Below are positions 1 through 14,700 of a stretch of 64,000 nt of DNA, piece by piece (position 1 is the first letter of the stretch; each line of letters opens with the position of its first letter). Below the pieces are notes generated by a model. That model ran no database searches. It was given only the letters and a program-made list of their open reading frames with translations, and had not been told where the DNA came from. The DNA is from Sinonovacula constricta (Eukaryota; Mollusca; Bivalvia; Cardiida; Solecurtidae), in NCBI GenBank assembly GCA_007844125.1, contig CM017568.1, positions 10,231,780 to 10,295,779 of the forward strand, read 5' to 3'. The position numbers and the translations under genes are program-made.

Positions 1-289
1 GCCGAACGTTAATTTAAGTAACTGTGGAAATACTTGTATTGCGGGAGAAAGTGGCAATCATAGACATAATAAAATAACACATCGATCAACTTAACGATGA
101 GAAATTATTTAGAAACGTCACTAAGAAACCTTGCATTCTATAATCCCGTACAAAATTATTATGTGGTTACTTGAGATGAAATTAGAATCAGACTAGCTTT
201 CTGAAACATGAAGAACTTAAGCATGTTTCTATTGAACATTTGAATTATTTCTTAGAATTGGTTTGCAGATGTAGATATAAGTTGGGTAA
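1..289. other. AT-rich noncoding sequence
   Basis: No coding potential, RNA signature or repeat is visible here. It ends where homology to the segment at 24474 begins. Confidence 0.6.
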
Positions 290-1105
290 ATGTTACGATA
301 ACTAGTGCCATGACAGTAGATCTATAAATCAGTTGACACAAAAGCTGATAATTATAACAAAATGCAATAATGAAAATAGATTTCTCGGCAGCTGTAATAA
401 ATAAGACACATCGCCGAAGAGTTGCGGAGTCTGCTGATACATAACGAACTGAAATGTAAGATCACGGCGACTTGTCAGACATAATTAAAATAAATTTCAT
501 GCAGTGTTTTAAGTATGGCTGAAGAAAGGTGTTAGATTAAATTTGTAATTAAATGCATAGCAGCTTTCGAGAATGGTTAGGATATGTAGACGATTGTAAA
601 TGTAAGGTCTTATGGATTGTCCATTAGCAAAAAAAATCCATAAAATCTGACTACGCATATTGGCAGACTGTGTTATCATATTTGGGCAGATATACATTAT
701 AATATTGTAGGTTTACCTAATAAATATATAATTGTCATGTGCTTTTATTGTCTTTAGGACATAATCTCATTGCTGTACATGGGAAGGTAAACTTGTAATA
801 AACAACAAAACAAAGATTAAGTAAGCGTCCATCTTGACTGTTTACCTTCAATTTAGTTATGAAAATAATACTGCAATCTTTACATTTAAAAAAATAAACA
901 TATTAGTATTTGTTTCTGTTCGAAATAAATTAATTGATATGTTTAATTAAAATAAAAGTAACTGTAGACATATTGCAAAGGACATTGGTTCATTTTCATG
1001 TTCATTTAGTTACCTATTTATTAATATTTGTATCGTGAAATGATAGTTTAAACAAAGAAATATAACTTTGATCAACTAAGGATCGTAATAACAAACTTAG
1101 CTTGT
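290..1105 (+). repeat. Segmental duplication, copy 1
   Basis: Seen directly: long collinear stretches match 24474-25620 in the same orientation, about 24.2 kb downstream. Shared anchors include GCTGTAATAAATAAGACACA, GGAGTCTGCTGATACATAAC and TAAATGCATAGCAGCTTTCG. The homology is interrupted by small indels and ends at an ATATAACTTTGAT block near 1065-1105. Short minus-strand ORFs inside it are not conserved: copy 1 has a TGA where copy 2 stays open, so the homology does not look protein-coding. It may be an old segmental duplication or two copies of an unclassified long repeat. Confidence 0.85.
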
Positions 1106-1814
1106 TGTAAATATTCTATCTGAAACCAGATATACAGATATACAACATTTGTCAATAAGTCACATTAATATACATAATATCAATTAAAACATAAGAAAAA
1201 TACAAATTGCTCTGGGTAACCATTTATTATATATGATACCAAAACAGCAATGTCTGTTCTCTAATGAAAAACATAAGATATTAAACCTTTGAAAAACTGC
1301 TTGTATTGACACAAACGATATTATTGAAAGTAATAAAGCTTCGGAACATTCTTAGCAACGGTGGAAATACAATTAATATGCTTTCATGAACCTGTATGCA
1401 ATTACTAAAAAAATGAATACCGAAAAAACCCCACAAACAAACTTGTAGCTATTCAATCGAAATCTCGGAAATAAATGTCATAATGACTTTCTACCGATTA
1501 AAAATAAGCTTTAACAATTAAAATGAAAGGAAAACGTGAAACATTAATTTGGAAGAAAAGTATGTTATGCCTAAATGAACCCATCAAGAAAAATAGACAA
1601 TATATAATGCACAGAAAATGAAACTTACTGAGAAGGAACAAGCTCTACTTACTGAACTTGTCTTCTTTTTTATTGTTGTTTTAAGAGTACATTAATTAAT
1701 ACGATTAAATGGCACAAAATGTTGCACCATTTTTATTATAAAACAGTTTATTTTAATTTTTATTACCGATTTGCGTCACTATTTCTACACTGACTGAAAT
1801 TATTGATCAATAAT

Positions 1815-2000
1815 TATTGGCGTGCCCGATCCAATTTGTTCATAGCAACTATTAGGAAGGTGATAACAGAATACGAGCAACCCTGACATTTGGCAGGAAA
1901 CAGCTAACCAAATTAACATAGTATCGTCTAAAATCATCACTGGAATTTTGGATGCAAATTTCTGGGAGAAGATGTAGACTTTGATAACATTTGGTTTTGT
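1815..2000 (+). repeat. Degenerate dispersed repeat, copy a
   Basis: It opens with GATCCAATTTGTTCAT, then CAACCCTGACATTTGGCA, TAACCAAATTAACATAG and TATCGTCTAAAATCATCAC. The same ordered blocks recur with many changes near 4668, 10898, 12780 and 20283, and partly near 6440, all on the plus strand. There is no coding frame and no tRNA-like head, and the family is unidentified. Confidence 0.5.
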
Positions 2001-4664
2001 CAAGGCATGTCGATATTTGAAACTTCCATTTAAGCAAATAAATCGATAGTGTTTATAACATTAATCTTGTACTCTATCCCCTGTTTTATGGATTGATATA
2101 TAGAATATATTTATGCTTTTTTGTCCAGACCATTATAGTAATATGTGTTTAACCTTAATCTAAGTGCATGCTTAATAAAATCAATGACAAAAATTCCCAG
2201 TGTAACTTGAAAATCAATTAAATATTGCTATGTCAAACAGCCGATTGTTCTGCAATTACTAAACGCTCTATGTCAAACATGAAAGTATCCTGATTCTGAC
2301 ACTTATCATATATGGAGCTGACAAAGCAACGTTCCTTGTGCAATTTCAAAATATTAAAATAAAACACGACAAAGCATGATTTGGGCTTTCCTGAAATACG
2401 TTCTAACGCCCAGCGGGATAGTTGATTCTCATTATGAGCAAAACCAATGCGTTCCTCAAAGGCCTTTGATCAAGTTTAAACATGATTTGATGACACATTC
2501 GCTTAAACTTAACTTAAAAAGCTTTTAAACTAAAGTTGGTTTTAACATTAAGAAATCATATGAAACTTGCAAGATAACATTTTTTTTTCCAGTTGCCAAC
2601 GTTGAATAAAAGGTCGTCAAAGCATCGATGACTCTGAATTATGAATAATATATATGAACAAGGCTCGGTTTGATGTGTCATTTTTAACAAAGATACTGAG
2701 GCAAACAAAACCGGTTCTAGAGATACTTTTGATAAAGTACCATTCCGACAAGATTGTTATGTCGTATCGTATAATGTGATTATACGTTCCGGTAATACAT
2801 TTATTGAAATGAGTAATTGAAAGGTTACTTTGTTTGTATTGCAACTGTCATGTTGCAGTACGACAATCAAACTAGATGCCAGATGATCACTAGTCACCAC
2901 TTTAATTAAAGGTCACCCCGAAAAGACTATCTTCATAACAAACACGTAAATATAACTTCAATTTTAAGAATTTTGATGTGTGTTGTAAACATGATGTTTC
3001 ATGAAACAGTGCCATATGCTATCATTCACCGCCCTTTGTATGTTTATCTGTGTGATTTCGCAGTCAATAATATTAATTCTAGCTTGACTTTATTATTAAA
3101 TTCCAGAGGCTGCGATAAGTAAGCCAAACGTTGCAGCGTCATGCCTTTAGTAAGGCACAACCTGTGTGAAGAATATGATATAGCCTTCTTTTCCTGCTCC
3201 TTATCTTATATGCAAGCCATTATCCTACGCCGCCGGGAACCTCCTTATCAACACAGTATGCTGATGGGCATCTTTTAATACATTTATCTAGTTTGAAATG
3301 ATATTTGCGTACATAACGAAACTATGATTGAGCATTACTTACTTTTACAGATAATATATCCATCGTTTGACGAACATGCCATGTTTCGGTGCTAGAACCT
3401 AAAAGAACCCTGAACGCCAGTTGGGTGTTACATTGTCCAGCATTGAAAAAGACTCCGCATTTATGCTCGTTTTAACCTCAACATCAAAAATGACAAACCC
3501 TTGAACCAATCATTCTGAGATATCAGTCCTATGACAAGCGATGTTTTTTTTTTAAAAATCCCGTCTTGATGTCGACAATGAAATATCTCATTTACACTAA
3601 ATGGAAAAGCTGCTAAATAATTAAAAAGTTAATTGCTTGCAGTTTGTGCGTGTAAGAATAAACTGTTCATTCTTTGACGGGATGAAAGCTGCATTGAATT
3701 GGTGTTTAAAACAATTTATTTTATTCCGACGCGTTTAAATGGTACCTTTTTTAAAACAACAACATATTGTTTAAACAATAATGCAACATTCAGAGATTAG
3801 CAATAAAATTCAATAGAATATATCAACCACTTGTATTATGTGTATTGAAAACGTACTTGTATAATGAACGAAATATATGAACGTATAATGTACATCTAAT
3901 TGAATCAAATTGTTATGTCTTAAAAACGTATGATATTTTTTTAATTGAAGTTGAAGCAATTTTTGATTGCTTTTATTTAAACATATGAACTCTATAACAT
4001 TATTGAACTAATGACTAGTAGCTGATTTTATTACGAGATATTAATCCGAGGACTTTCAAATACAAATGATCTTACAATGCTTTTCTTGATTCATTTTATC
4101 ATGGTGTAATAGCAGAATTTCAGAACAATACCAAACATATAATAGGTACTTAACAGTATGCTATCTAAAATGTTTTGATATATATAATATCATTTACAAA
4201 CAAGGCAAGTTAACGTTCTTTGTATCCGTCCTTGCTAATTATAGGTAGTTATCAAAAATAAAGTTGACTAAAATAAGTAACTAACAAATGTAGTCAGTTA
4301 ACTATCTTGATGACATGTAGTAAAAGAGTATTGAGGAATTATCAACTCGTCAAACGCATGAAGTCGATAAGCATTCTGACTAAATGTATGTTCACAATTC
4401 TTTTTTTTCTTAATACATCATGCATATGTGACAATATAATTAATGGAGACTTAGCTGCAAATAATGCATAGGCTTATTGGTTGTTTTATTTGGTCAGTCA
4501 CTTGTTATTGAAGCTTAACATTTCATTTAAATCTATCACTTTAATTTAAATGGTTTTCATACATGTTTTTAAGCTTCCTTCTAATGTCCTTTCCCTTTTG
4601 TTGATGTGTAAATCGGTCTTTATTCCAACTAAAGTTACGTGAGATGAACATACAAGCAACAGGA

Positions 4665-4810
4665 AATTGCTGCGTCTGATCCAATTTATTCATTGCAAAT
4701 ATTGGGAACTCAGTAATTTAATCCCAACAACCATAATAGAATCCTAAAGGCACACTTCAGCGGAAATTAGGAGACGACCGTCTTGATAATTTGTTGTTCG
4801 TTGCTCTTTG
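4665..4810 (+). repeat. Degenerate dispersed repeat, copy b
   Basis: It begins TGATCCAATTTATTCATTGC, matching copy a. Its later block (CCTAAAGGCACACTTCAG, then GAGACGACCGTCTTGAT) matches copy d (CTTAAAGGCACAGTACAG, then GAATGTCTCGACCTCG). The overlap with two other copies in different parts supports one family. Confidence 0.45.
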
Positions 4811-6439
4811 TAAGCAGTGCAATATTAAGGGTATTATGTAGAATGTGAAAATGCCTTTGGCAAAATCGAAATTAATATGGAGCACCATGGCTTACGCAAA
4901 ATTTTTATTGTTTATAAAAATATATGCTAAGTATTTAATATCTTAGTAAACTATCATAGCACAATGAAAATTAATCAAAGTTTTATTGTCACATCAGATA
5001 GATTGTCATTAATAAGGATTGATATTTTAATTTAGGTTTAGATTTGCACTCTAAACCAAAGAGCAAATTTTAAGTTAAAATGGAAGTACTACAATTTTCG
5101 TTTTAAGTGGTCCTTCGATAAGTAACGAATGGCTATGTATCTGTATAATGTATATAGTGAGCACATGTGACCTCTATTAATTGACCAAGAAAAAGGATTT
5201 GCTAGCTTGAATGTATTTGACTTAAGCCTAGAATAGGCAGTTTGTGATGAGCTTGTTAAGTTTATTATGAAATCAGTTGATAAATTTGAAATAGATGAAA
5301 CATGATTAAATTTATTTGTAATTGTCTAAGTGTATATATCACAACGTGTTCACGTTTATTTACTTACACATTCTGAACTAAGACTACGCTTTACATACCA
5401 AAGAAACCGTTAAAAAACTATGTATGTTGTTAAAGTCTTATACACCACCGTACAGGTTACTGATGTTTAACTGTCTTGACTTATTTAACATGCCTTCATT
5501 TTTATGTATGTGTATTATAAATTTATGATTATGAATTGGAACAAACTGAATCTTTTAGTATTACAATTCGGATTTCGGAAGAACAAATGGTCTCAAGATA
5601 ACGGCAAATACCTGTTAACCATGATTGTTTTACTTAGCATATACTGACAGGCCTGTATTTTAACCTCCTTGTAAGTTTTCGGACATTTAAGTTCCTTCAC
5701 TAGTTCTATGTTTCTTTTTGAAAATTATAAATATTCACTATCAAAATAAGTTTTAGGATTGTTAAGAGCATGCATTGGTTATCCGGAGAAATGATGTGAA
5801 GACGAGGACGGACAGAATGGACGTGTGACAACAAAAGTTCCGACATTAAGAATAATAACTGCAGTCAATTAAATCGCCATTCAGAGATGTTAATCCTAAA
5901 GAGACAATAACGTACCTGTAATTCCTACAAGGTTAGAAAATTCGATGAAACTGATTAGCAATGAACTGAATAATTAAGGCCAATTACATTAAGCGAGTCT
6001 ATATTGTTAGTACAATGCCTTGCAGCGATTAAAATCGATTGCATGACAATTCAATTCTAATTTTAAGTTCTGTCGAAGTATGATCTCTCCTAGGGTTAAC
6101 TTGTACCCTTCTATAAACGACAACTTTCTATTCGGTGCTTAATAAAGCTGGTGCGATTGACTGCAGAGATATCGCAGTTTTAACTGTAATTTAAGTTTAG
6201 GCATCTTAAAACACACAGTGGGAGAATAGTTGATGGTATGAGATCTACTTATTCATGGATGGAATATGACAGAAACAAAAAATGAGACTGGCAATAACTG
6301 TAACACACCGAATAAAGAAGATAACTGGATAGTTCTGCGACTGTGGATTAATAAATGGCATCACCAAGTATCCGGAGATGAATCTGACGTGGATGAAATT
6401 TAAATGGTTTTATTCCTTGCTTAATTGACCTTATCAGAC

Positions 6440-6530
6440 GTGGAACACTTGTATTTAACAATGGACATAGGATCGTCTAAAATATGTTATATGCTACAAT
6501 TGCATTTCACAGAATGAAAGTCTTACCTGG
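6440..6530 (+). repeat. Fragment of the degenerate dispersed repeat, copy f
   Basis: Carries ACATAGGATCGTCTAAAAT, almost identical to ACATAGTATCGTCTAAAAT of copy a. Only this part of the unit is recognisable. Confidence 0.3.
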
Positions 6531-9500
6531 ATTGCTTTGGTTAATATAATAACTTCAGTACGGACTTCGTGAATTTTCATTTCCAAATGAATACTGACTA
6601 ATCACAACAGCAGAATCCTTTTCAAATATAAATACTTAGGGCTTAAATTACCTCTGGGACACAATGTCTTTGCAAAGGATAAGTAAGAGTCTCTGCGCTG
6701 ATCAGAATACTCCTAATTGTGTTAAAATGCAAAAGAAACAATTTGGTTTGCAAGTAAACGCAAAGGTAACTAGATAAAAATCAAGAACGCCTGTTGCAAA
6801 TACTTGAAACAGCCGCTAGGCGAGATTTAGGTAGGTCAATTCGTACAAAACAGTATTAAAATATAAAATAAGATGATTCGTGCTTATTACTTAATTTTTA
6901 TGAAGATGTCAATTATTCTTAGTAATATATCAACGCTCGTACAAGTTTACTTAACATTACATACCTGTACTAACTAAACCCTGCCTCCTACTGTAACTAT
7001 CAGGCAACGCTAGAGCGAAGGTGATCTGGTCGTTATATTCATCAACCAGTATCAATTCCCAGTGTTTGGTTTGCAAGTGCATTCATTTGTCAAAGTTGGT
7101 TTCACAAAGAGTCTCTGAAATGTTTTTGACGTTATTTTAAACGGATAACCACATTTGTTAATATGCGTTTTATCCGAATAACCTAATAATGTTAATTTTT
7201 AAGGCAGTGCTTAAAGAGTATATTGTTGCTTAGGTTAGGAAAAAGGAATGTAACAACTAAAGCGACCTTTCCTTTGCATGTGGATTCATAGATAAATCCA
7301 GCAACTGCTTTCTCCGGGACAAACGTTATAATATAAAATCGACAATTATCGCAGTTATACGTAGTAAGCATTTTCCTATTTGCATAATGTGACCTTAAGC
7401 CTGCCTTATATGTTTATCTTTCAGTAAGACAATATTGCTATTAAGTGAGTGGTGTCTTACTTTATACATATATCAGAAATTGATAATACAGTAATTGCCA
7501 AAATAAATACCAAATCTCATTATGTTACAATTAATAAAAAGTTCGGAGTGTATTTTAATAAAAAGTGTGTTCACATATAATAGTGTCACTAAGTATCACA
7601 CTAAAACTTTAAAACTCATACCAATAATCACATGAAAATGCAAAGAAATCGACAATATGTTATATAGGACAAATGGTAAAAAGGGAACTACGTTCGCTCT
7701 ACAGACAAAACTCAACTAAATCATTTGCTACTTTTAAATTTATGCCCATATCTCTCTTCCGTTTAAATACTAGAATATGGCGTTCTTAAATGGTAATTTC
7801 ACAAACACACTGGTACAAATGTCTTGTATTTTTAAGTCGAGAGAAAATATTTTCTGAAATTAAACCGTCTTAGACATAGTTTAGAAACAAGAAAGAACGT
7901 TGCTACAATTGTGTGAACGTGACGACTTAATTTTTGCCTCTCAATGGTCTGTGATCTAAACTCTCATTCTCCACAGTTAAATGCAACATCGCTTTGTACT
8001 TGGAAGCTAAAATTGCATATCGTACTTACTTCTAAATATGAACCTCTTATGCTGAGCGGAATGCACACGTTTGTATCTAAATGATTATTACTGAGTATTT
8101 TAAGACATTCAGCGAACAATACTTGACTGTATTAATATTAATTAAATGAATATGCAGTATATATCAAACAGACACTTGAAATTAGCTTGTCAAAAAGCAA
8201 GTCCAAACAACATTGAAATAATTAAAATGAATCCTTGGTCTTTCTTATAAAAATACCTACTTGCAATAGAAGTTACACAGAGTTCAGGACAATTCATAAT
8301 CAAAGTAGCTATGTAACATTAAATATGTAAATTTCAAAGTTACGTTTAACACTGACTACACAAAACAACAGTTGCATCTAAGCTTCTTAAATACTACTAT
8401 AATTGTGAAATGCATAGAAAAGTATATAAACTTAATAACACGTTTAATATGTAATTATCTAATTAAAAATACAACAGCATATCATTTTAGTACCGTTGGG
8501 ATAACAATATCTAAACCAAAGAGGAAATTGCAAGAAAAATGATGCATCCCAAGGTCAAGTTAATCTTACTTATTGCGACAAAAATATAGCGGTATATCCT
8601 GTATAAAACGTCGACATAGGAATAAAATGACATAGATATTCACTGTAATCTCCAACATGCAACTCAAAAAGTGTTACATAAAGTGATCATCTTTAATGCT
8701 TCTCTTGTTTCTACCTTCAGCATACACTGCCAACTCTGTAGCAATATAGCTACTTTACCTCTGGAGCAAGCATTTAGCATAAAAAAACGAACGGATATGG
8801 TTTATCAAGAAAATAAAGAAACAAATATTTTTGTAGGTAAAATTAAATACAAAATAGAAGATTTGTATCTTAAATAAAAATGAAAATTGTTGTTTATATT
8901 GATATATTCCAACTGGATGGTAAAACGAAATAACATATAATCAATACCTTTGATAGAAAACACGTACTTACGATAGATGGTCATTTTAAATTTGTCGCCA
9001 GCCACAATGGGGATCCTTAACATCAAGGAAAAACAACAACAACAATAAAACGTTAACTGTCAGAAAAATCCGAAAAAGGAATCATGGCAAAAATCTAAAT
9101 ATATAACTGGAATACGTCAGATTCAGTATACTTGACAATGCAAACGATACTCAAGTTCTGGTCTTCTATATAAAAAATAAAACATCTTGGAAACGTTCGT
9201 GGTTCAAACATGAGCCTTAAATCAGGGATCCTGGGTTCGGAACGTACATTGACTACAGGTTGTTAGGCCATAGGCAAGACTATTTACTGCGCAAACCTCT
9301 TAATAACAACTACCTGAGTACTACTTCTATAGTGGCAGTTAAGAGAGTTATGCTACTGAAATGCACTTATAGACAAAAGGGTTTAACTTAAGGTGTTACA
9401 AAGTTTAACTATAAATTGGAAACAAGAAAAACGCAAAAATAGAAAGTTCGACATTTTTTCCCGAAATTCGTTGTTTTGGTCATCATGTAAAAGATACCAT

Positions 9501-10894
9501 AAGACGTATTAATAAATTGATGTTCAAATTTCGAATGAAAAACACGACAAAGAAAATACAGAGTACAACAGACACGTTTTATTAAATTCAAAGGCTGATT
9601 AAACTTACCGGAATTCTGATTACTGTTCGAAAACAGAGAAAAAACGAGAACAATTTTTAAAATCTTCTTGACTTGTATCCTTATGTTTGTTACAAATTTG
9701 GAAATATTCATATCCATAGAAACTAATTTAATTAGGTTTGCGACAGTTTTGTTGGACTAATTAAAGTGTGACTCATATTTAACAACCAAAATTATTCCCA
9801 GTTTAAATGCAACACTTTTATATCCGAGAGAAATAAAATAAAATGGATGCAAAATAAACCATTAAAAATTAAGAAAATGTCATTTCAGATAAACTATTCG
9901 CCAACAACAAAAGATTTTATTTTAGCAAATATTTTAACAGATCTAAAATTCTCATAATAGACATGAAAAGATGGTTGGAAGATCTTTTGTTATTTAATTC
10001 ATTTACAAATAATTTCACATTCCTTCTTTTTCTACAATGTTAAACATTTTCCTCGAAAACTGCCTTATCCCTTTTTTTCAAGGAAGTAGGAAATCACCAG
10101 ATTTTTAGTGTTTACTTTTTCGTAAAATGAATTAAAACTTTTTATCCTTAAAACGACTTTTCCTTTAAGTAAATAGATTGTAAGTAATCATACACAAAAT
10201 AAATAAACAATGATCAATTAGAAAGTGACGCTTATCTTTAGCAATTATGGGTAATACACTCAATACCAATATGTATATTTAAGAGTTTTACATGTTAATA
10301 AATTACCGAAATGATTTTTGATTAATTTGTATTTTTTTTCTTTTTCTTCTTGAGGTTCTTTTCAGCTGTGCACATGTAAACGAAGTGTTATTTATATTTT
10401 TATCTAGTTGAACGTCTATGGTTATTAGCAAACTCGAAAAATAAGGTTAAAAACATTATATTTTTTACATTAATTCTCCTATCATGCAAAAATGAAACTA
10501 TTGTCTTCTCTTCAATTTTTGTAGCAGAAAATAATGTTTAAAGTACAGTTGTATAAACTTGCTGTCTGAAACACACGCCGTCTGGGATTCTTCATATTAT
10601 ATAAAATGTATTAAACCGTCTATTTTAGACCAACTTTGTTTTTGTGGCTTTGTATCAACAAAGAGTTCATGTTTCAAAAAGCCTAATGTAGCTATAGGTA
10701 GGTTTGTTTAAAGCATGGCACGTTCTGAAAACTTGTTTTCCTTCAACAAACTGAGCGAGTTTTTATTAAATTATAAGTAGCAACTTAATTCTAAGACTTT
10801 GTTGCTGGTGGCTCTTAATTATTACGATTTTGTGAAATCAAGTGAACAAGTTTCTAATCAAGGAAATATATATAATGACAATACAAGAAACAGG

Positions 10895-11055
10895 ACATAC
10901 AGGACGTGCCTCTGATCAATTTAGTTCATTACAATTATTATGATCCAAACAACATTCACATATGACAAAATAACCTAACAAAATTACCACTAATGCCTTA
11001 CAAGAATCATTACAACGAATCAGGAAACTAATATCACATGAGCAAATTATAGGAG
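10895..11055 (+). repeat. Degenerate dispersed repeat, copy c
   Basis: The ordered blocks CTCTGATCAATTTAGTTCAT, AACAACATTCACATATGACA and TAACCTAACAAAATTACCAC correspond to those of copies a and d, with many substitutions. Confidence 0.4.
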
Positions 11056-11563
11056 AAAAGTTTGATATTTGTTATTTTGCTAGGGCGAGACAGTAATCTG
11101 AAGACATTATGTCAAGATAATACTAGAAACTATGATAATAATTCAAGGTCCCGTGAGAACTACACATAAACCAGCTCTAACCTAGTATTTCCTGATATTT
11201 TAAAGTCATATTGTGTTCTAAAAAACAAATCAATAAGTATTACTGTTAAAAGAAGAATAACGCAAACTATTAGATTGCCGCAGAGATACGTTTCTTAAAA
11301 AAGAGATAAAACAAGATGAAAAGTGTAAATTTTACAGGAAATTATTAAAAAACCGTTTAAAGAAGGGTTTCACATGACCTTCATACACATTATGTACATG
11401 TATTGTGAAATGTTATTTTTGGTTGTAATATCATATTCATAAAAGTTAAAGCTAACATATCTACATTCAGTGAACGTTATTAAATGCCATCTACACAACT
11501 CTTAATAGGATAAATATAATGACAACATAGATAACATGCACGGAAAGAATTCGTTAGCATCAC

Positions 11564-11694
<131 letters not shown>

Positions 11695-11696
11695 TA

Positions 11697-11759
<63 letters not shown>

Positions 11760-11761
11760 AT
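11697..11761. repeat. Tetranucleotide microsatellite (TAAA)n
   Basis: About 16 uninterrupted TAAA units starting two bases after the CTAA array. The pair forms a compound locus of roughly 200 bp. Confidence 0.97.
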
Positions 11762-14700
11762 ATCAAACAAAACAATGTTTCCTAGAACGTTCGTTTTATG
11801 CTTAAATTACAATTTTGGACATTTATATTTTTGTCGTTGAAATTTAGAAAATCTAAACATTTTAACAAATCATATCTGGTTGAATACGATTTTTTATAAT
11901 TATGTGCTAACTTCGGACAATCTATTTACCTAAAATACCCTTTTTTCTAGGATATATATTGAGTCAAGTAAATGCGACGAAAACATATCAGCTAAACTAT
12001 TACCTCAAAAAGAAAACAAATCGGACGTTGATTTGATCATATTTTTTATAAAAATATAAATAACCAACATTTACTAGTCGGTATAGTATCTGTTTGGTTT
12101 TGCCTTTGTGACTGTCTTTATAATACTTCGATCGTTCGTTTAATTTATCGCAACATATTCTAAAATTTGTGGAATATTGTGATAGAATCAATACAAATGC
12201 CCCTGTAACGTCTCCCTTGTGATACTTTATTGAACGTTGCTTGGTTATTGGATGTGCACCATATACCTACATGGAAAGTGGAAGCTTATTTGTTTTGATT
12301 AATAGCAACAAGTTCCTCGATTGAATAATGTGCCATAATTCTAAATCAATTCAAGGTTAAATAATGAAAGCGACAAAGCAGTATTAGTTCTGCTTTTAAG
12401 TAACATAAAACATGCATGCGGCGAAGCCACATTGTATATGCACACTTAAATATTCAATAAACTGTTTTTGAAAATACATCTGTTTGGCTTTAATATTGAT
12501 CGCTGATGAAGTTTCATTTCATGATAAATAATAAACTTGGATATGGATATGCATGTCCTCAAAGATTTGCTTAACAACTTACAATTGCAGCAAAAATCAC
12601 ATTAGAAGCCTGAAGAAAACTGGTCAAGAATGTTATCTATCTCCTTATGTTATTATCTCTGCCTATAGTCTATACCAACATATATTTACGTCTGTAAAAG
12701 GAGGAATTGCCATGGCTATTTAGTTAAGTGAATAAGTTATTTTGAAGCGACATAACGTTCGACGAAAAACGAGTATCAGAATATTGATCCGTTTGGTCCA
12801 ATTAGTCCATTGCTAATATTGTGAACGCAATGGTTCAATTAAAACAACACTGATCTTTTGCAAGATACGCGTAACCTAATTAAAACAACCCCACAAATCT
12901 GATAATCAGAACTCTTAAAGGCACAGTACAGGCCTCAAGCATAAGAGAATGTCTCGACCTCGTTTTGCTTATCAGCTTCTTTAGTATAGAAAAGGCCGAT
13001 TTAATGGTGACAAAAAGCAAGTATTGCATTAGTTTGCAATTTAAGTTTGTTATTCCTCTTGTCTATCATACTCATATTGTAATGCAATTTAATATCTCGT
13101 TCGATTTAACCCGAAAGAAATGCAGAGTAAGGTAATTTCCACGCATGTAAATTTAAAAAAAATGCCACACATATTAGACAAATAATTGTGGCCTTATATT
13201 TGTCAGCCAGGATCAATTTTATGAGCATAATGTCTAAAGCTTGATGTTTATTGAAAACTACCCTATCATGATTTGCACATTTTACCTAAAATATACAAAA
13301 GTATCTACATGCCTTGCCAAATGTGTAACTACCTCTTACAATTGTCTACTTACTTTATTATGTGTCTTGGCAAAAAGGCAATACCATGGTAGCAAAAGAT
13401 GTAGTAGATGATATAAATATAGATATAAAAACAAAAAAGTGCAAAAATATCCTTGGATCTTTTGCAATGGAATAATCTGATCTGAACACAGATTATTAAA
13501 TATATTGATGATGCCGTATGTCATTACTTTAAAAATCAAATATGTTTAAACATGAAAGCGATAGGTATAAAATCTGACTTGAAATCAAAAGTCCCCCCAC
13601 TGAAATGCATGTACTTAAACGATATAATACGAATTTTATAACATCTTTAATTCTGACGAAATAATAAATTACCCTGGAAGTGATACACACTTTCGAAAAC
13701 TAATTAAATATGGCCTAGGCGGTATTTCCATTACTGCTGACCTATAAGTGACATTGATAAGTTCGTATCATACCACGATATATTCAGAGAAGAAAATTAA
13801 GGAGATTTATTAAACATCGATTGTGTGACTACTCAGCATGTAACTAACATTTGTCAGTCACGATTTTAACTCTCAAATTCTTTCTTAACAGTTGTGCTTT
13901 TAAAGTGAATGAATGCAGATGTAATAACATCTACTTCCTTCTGGATTGCGGGATACTATAGCAACGAAAAACGATAAAGTGACGCAAATATTTCACCAGT
14001 ACTGGATCATTAACCGGTTATTTCAAGAATCCAGTGATTATTTTAAATCGCTATCAGAACCATTTTGGCTGTATAAGACACATTGAAAACATATGCAGAC
14101 ATCATCGATGGGGTCAAACCTAAGATACAATAGTTTAGATTTCCAAACGTTATTATGTGTGAAGCAAGAAAGTCAATCATACTTGGTCCTGCAAAAAATG
14201 AAATGAATATTTGGCAGCCCAACTGTATGGATTACTTTACATTTTAGTGTTGCGTAAGGACTGCTTGTTGAAAAGCGACGCATTAGGACGGTAAACTAAT
14301 TTCATTTCAAAGTCACAGATGCCATCACATTCGCAATTGCTTTTTGAAACATGCAGATAAAAATGTCACCTACAATAGTGAAAGTATATGAAATTCATAC
14401 AAGTGCGTTTGAAAACTGAATAAGAAACTGCATTTTCAGTCTAAAATGTGAATGCGTACCGACCTTTGTACTTTTTGTCATATGTAGACAAAGTGTCGTC
14501 ATTATGAATTGTTCTTATATCGAACATTGTCTAAGGGCATATTCAATTTTAAAAATAGGGTGCATCAACATATGACGAATTTTGCCATAAATAAATAAAA
14601 TAGTATTGCTTGCAATTTGTGACAAATACACGTCAAGGAGCTAAGTGAGCGCTAAAGTGTTATTCAATTTGTTTCATCTCTTTTCATTTTCTTTATCAAA

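Larger units (their letters stand above)
1106..11563. other. AT-rich gene desert
   Basis: About 10 kb without a convincing gene. ORFs are short, dominated by F/I/K/N/Y codons and match no family I know. The longest, 9409-9717 on the minus strand (102 codons), is low-complexity and reads like chance translation of A+T-rich DNA. The span contains four members of a degenerate dispersed repeat, listed separately. A weak tRNA B-box look-alike (GGGTTCGGAAC) near 9233 has no matching A box. The span could be intergenic or a very long intron. Confidence 0.6.

Noticed and set aside
9409..9717. 102-codon minus-strand ORF as a membrane protein gene
   Set aside because: Its F/I/N/K/Y-rich composition fits chance translation of AT-rich DNA; no domain or splice context.
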